Assembly: GCA_900466945.1 (NCBI GenBank)
Contig: UBNV01000011.1
Span: 100,245-164,244, forward strand
DNA from: Hyphomicrobiales bacterium
Lineage (GTDB): Bacteria; Pseudomonadota; Alphaproteobacteria; Rhizobiales; Rhizobiaceae
Direction: 5' to 3'
DNA: 64,000 nucleotides
The notes under the pieces were generated by a model that saw nothing but the letters and a program-made list of their open reading frames with translations, searched no databases and was not told the origin of the DNA. The position numbers were made by a program, and so were the translations under genes. Shown here piece after piece: positions 63,631 to 64,000 of this stretch. Position 1 is the stretch's first letter; each line of letters begins with the position of its first letter.

Positions 63631-64000
63631 GTCCTACTGGAGCGGCAGCTGGCAAACGCCCCATCCATGGATAAGCCCATAAGCGATGCAGAACGCCCCG
63701 CGACGAGATCAACGAGGACACGGTCCGCAAGGTGATACATACCATGCTTTACATGATGCGCGATCACGCTGATACCCAGACCAAGCAGCCGCTGATCGGC
63801 ATCATCCGCCAGCTCATACAGAAAGTCGTCATTGCCAGCACACCGGGCCGCCTACCTCCGGCGCTGGAAGCCCACGGGCGCATTGCGTTGATCCTGGCCG
63901 CCATGGAGACCGCGCAATTCATGGAAGCAAAATTCAAGGCGATGAAGGATCAGGATGTGCTGGCGCGTCAAATGTCCGGTGGTATCGACACGGCTGCCAA
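63631..64000 (+). pseudogene. recombinase (resolvase-type) C-terminal remnant, runs off the window
   Basis: One frame reads LLERQLANAPSMDKPISDAE at 63634-63693; homology continues in another frame from 63702 (DEINEDTVRKVIHTMLYMMR, QTKQPLIGIIRQLIQKVVIA, LEAHGRIALILAAMETAQF, MEAKFKAMKDQDVLARQM). This resembles the C-terminal part of large serine recombinases as found in rhizobial mobile elements. The frameshift and missing catalytic domain in the window mark it as a remnant, though the right end is not visible. Confidence 0.6.

Noticed and set aside
1..64000. CRISPR array, complete insertion sequence, replication origin
   Set aside because: No regularly spaced direct repeats, no intact transposase with terminal inverted repeats and no repABC or DnaA-box cluster could be found by reading.

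Overview
The window looks like accessory DNA from a GC-rich alphaproteobacterium, most likely Rhizobiaceae (Agrobacterium/Rhizobium group). The signs are a secreted Atu4866-family protein, many ABC uptake systems each with its own catabolic enzymes and regulator, and a high density of one- and two-component regulators. I see no rRNA, tRNA, ribosomal or other housekeeping gene, no CRISPR array and no complete insertion sequence, so a chromid, megaplasmid or accessory chromosomal region is likely. The organism call is inference from gene content only.

Layout. 1-2847: end of a GntR/FCD regulator gene, a TIGR04076 protein, an aldo/keto reductase and a branched-chain-amino-acid-type binding protein, probably one operon. 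3147-3391: two back-to-back gene scars, a VOC-family tail and an SDR tail. 3438-6698: secreted Atu4866 protein, exported carboxymuconolactone-decarboxylase-like protein and two serine hydrolases. 6862-8849: an OmpR/histidine-kinase pair. 9085-11763: small lipoprotein and prolyl-oligopeptidase-like peptidase. 12027-15772: a PNPOx/FNR/ferredoxin fusion and a GST, divergent from a LysR gene. 15953-18496: TetR divergent from a SnoaL and an NmrA-like gene with a perfect palindrome between, then DUF4269. 18694-23819: polar-amino-acid ABC transporter with an embedded aspartoacylase-type deacylase, divergent from an RpiR regulator. 23952-25584: decayed integrase, AraC and LysR genes. 25621-26799: HPP-CBS membrane protein.

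27167-44097 is the most coherent metabolic block. A sugar-type ABC transporter (permease, binding protein, ATPase-permease fusion) with an SDR and a VOC enzyme lies downstream of an eight-gene catabolic run on the same strand: butanediol-type dehydrogenase, YciI, Gfo/Idh/MocA, zinc ADH, PRISE-like enone reductase, hydroxyquinol-type intradiol dioxygenase, Dabb protein and ketopantoate-reductase-like enzyme. Divergent from it are a hydroxyisobutyrate-dehydrogenase-like enzyme and an unusual regulator that joins a winged-helix domain to an ABC-type solute-binding domain. I infer a locus that imports a cyclic or aromatic compound, oxidises it and cleaves the ring, possibly sensed by that regulator.

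44771-51091 is a signalling block: GAF-PAS-GGDEF-EAL protein, a 56-codon AT-rich ORF, an OmpR-type response regulator, a hybrid histidine kinase and a PilZ protein. An identical 16-base motif precedes the GGDEF-EAL and PilZ genes. 51540-60282 holds epimerase, DUF4386, Crp/Fnr, cupin, Tat-exported nitroreductase-like, glycosyltransferase, GNAT and a cNMP-domain flavoprotein. 60487-64000 is a partly eroded sugar-acid locus: a chimeric binding-protein/epimerase scar, an intact enolase-superfamily enzyme and its GntR regulator with a palindromic operator, a truncated SMP-30 gene and a recombinase remnant.
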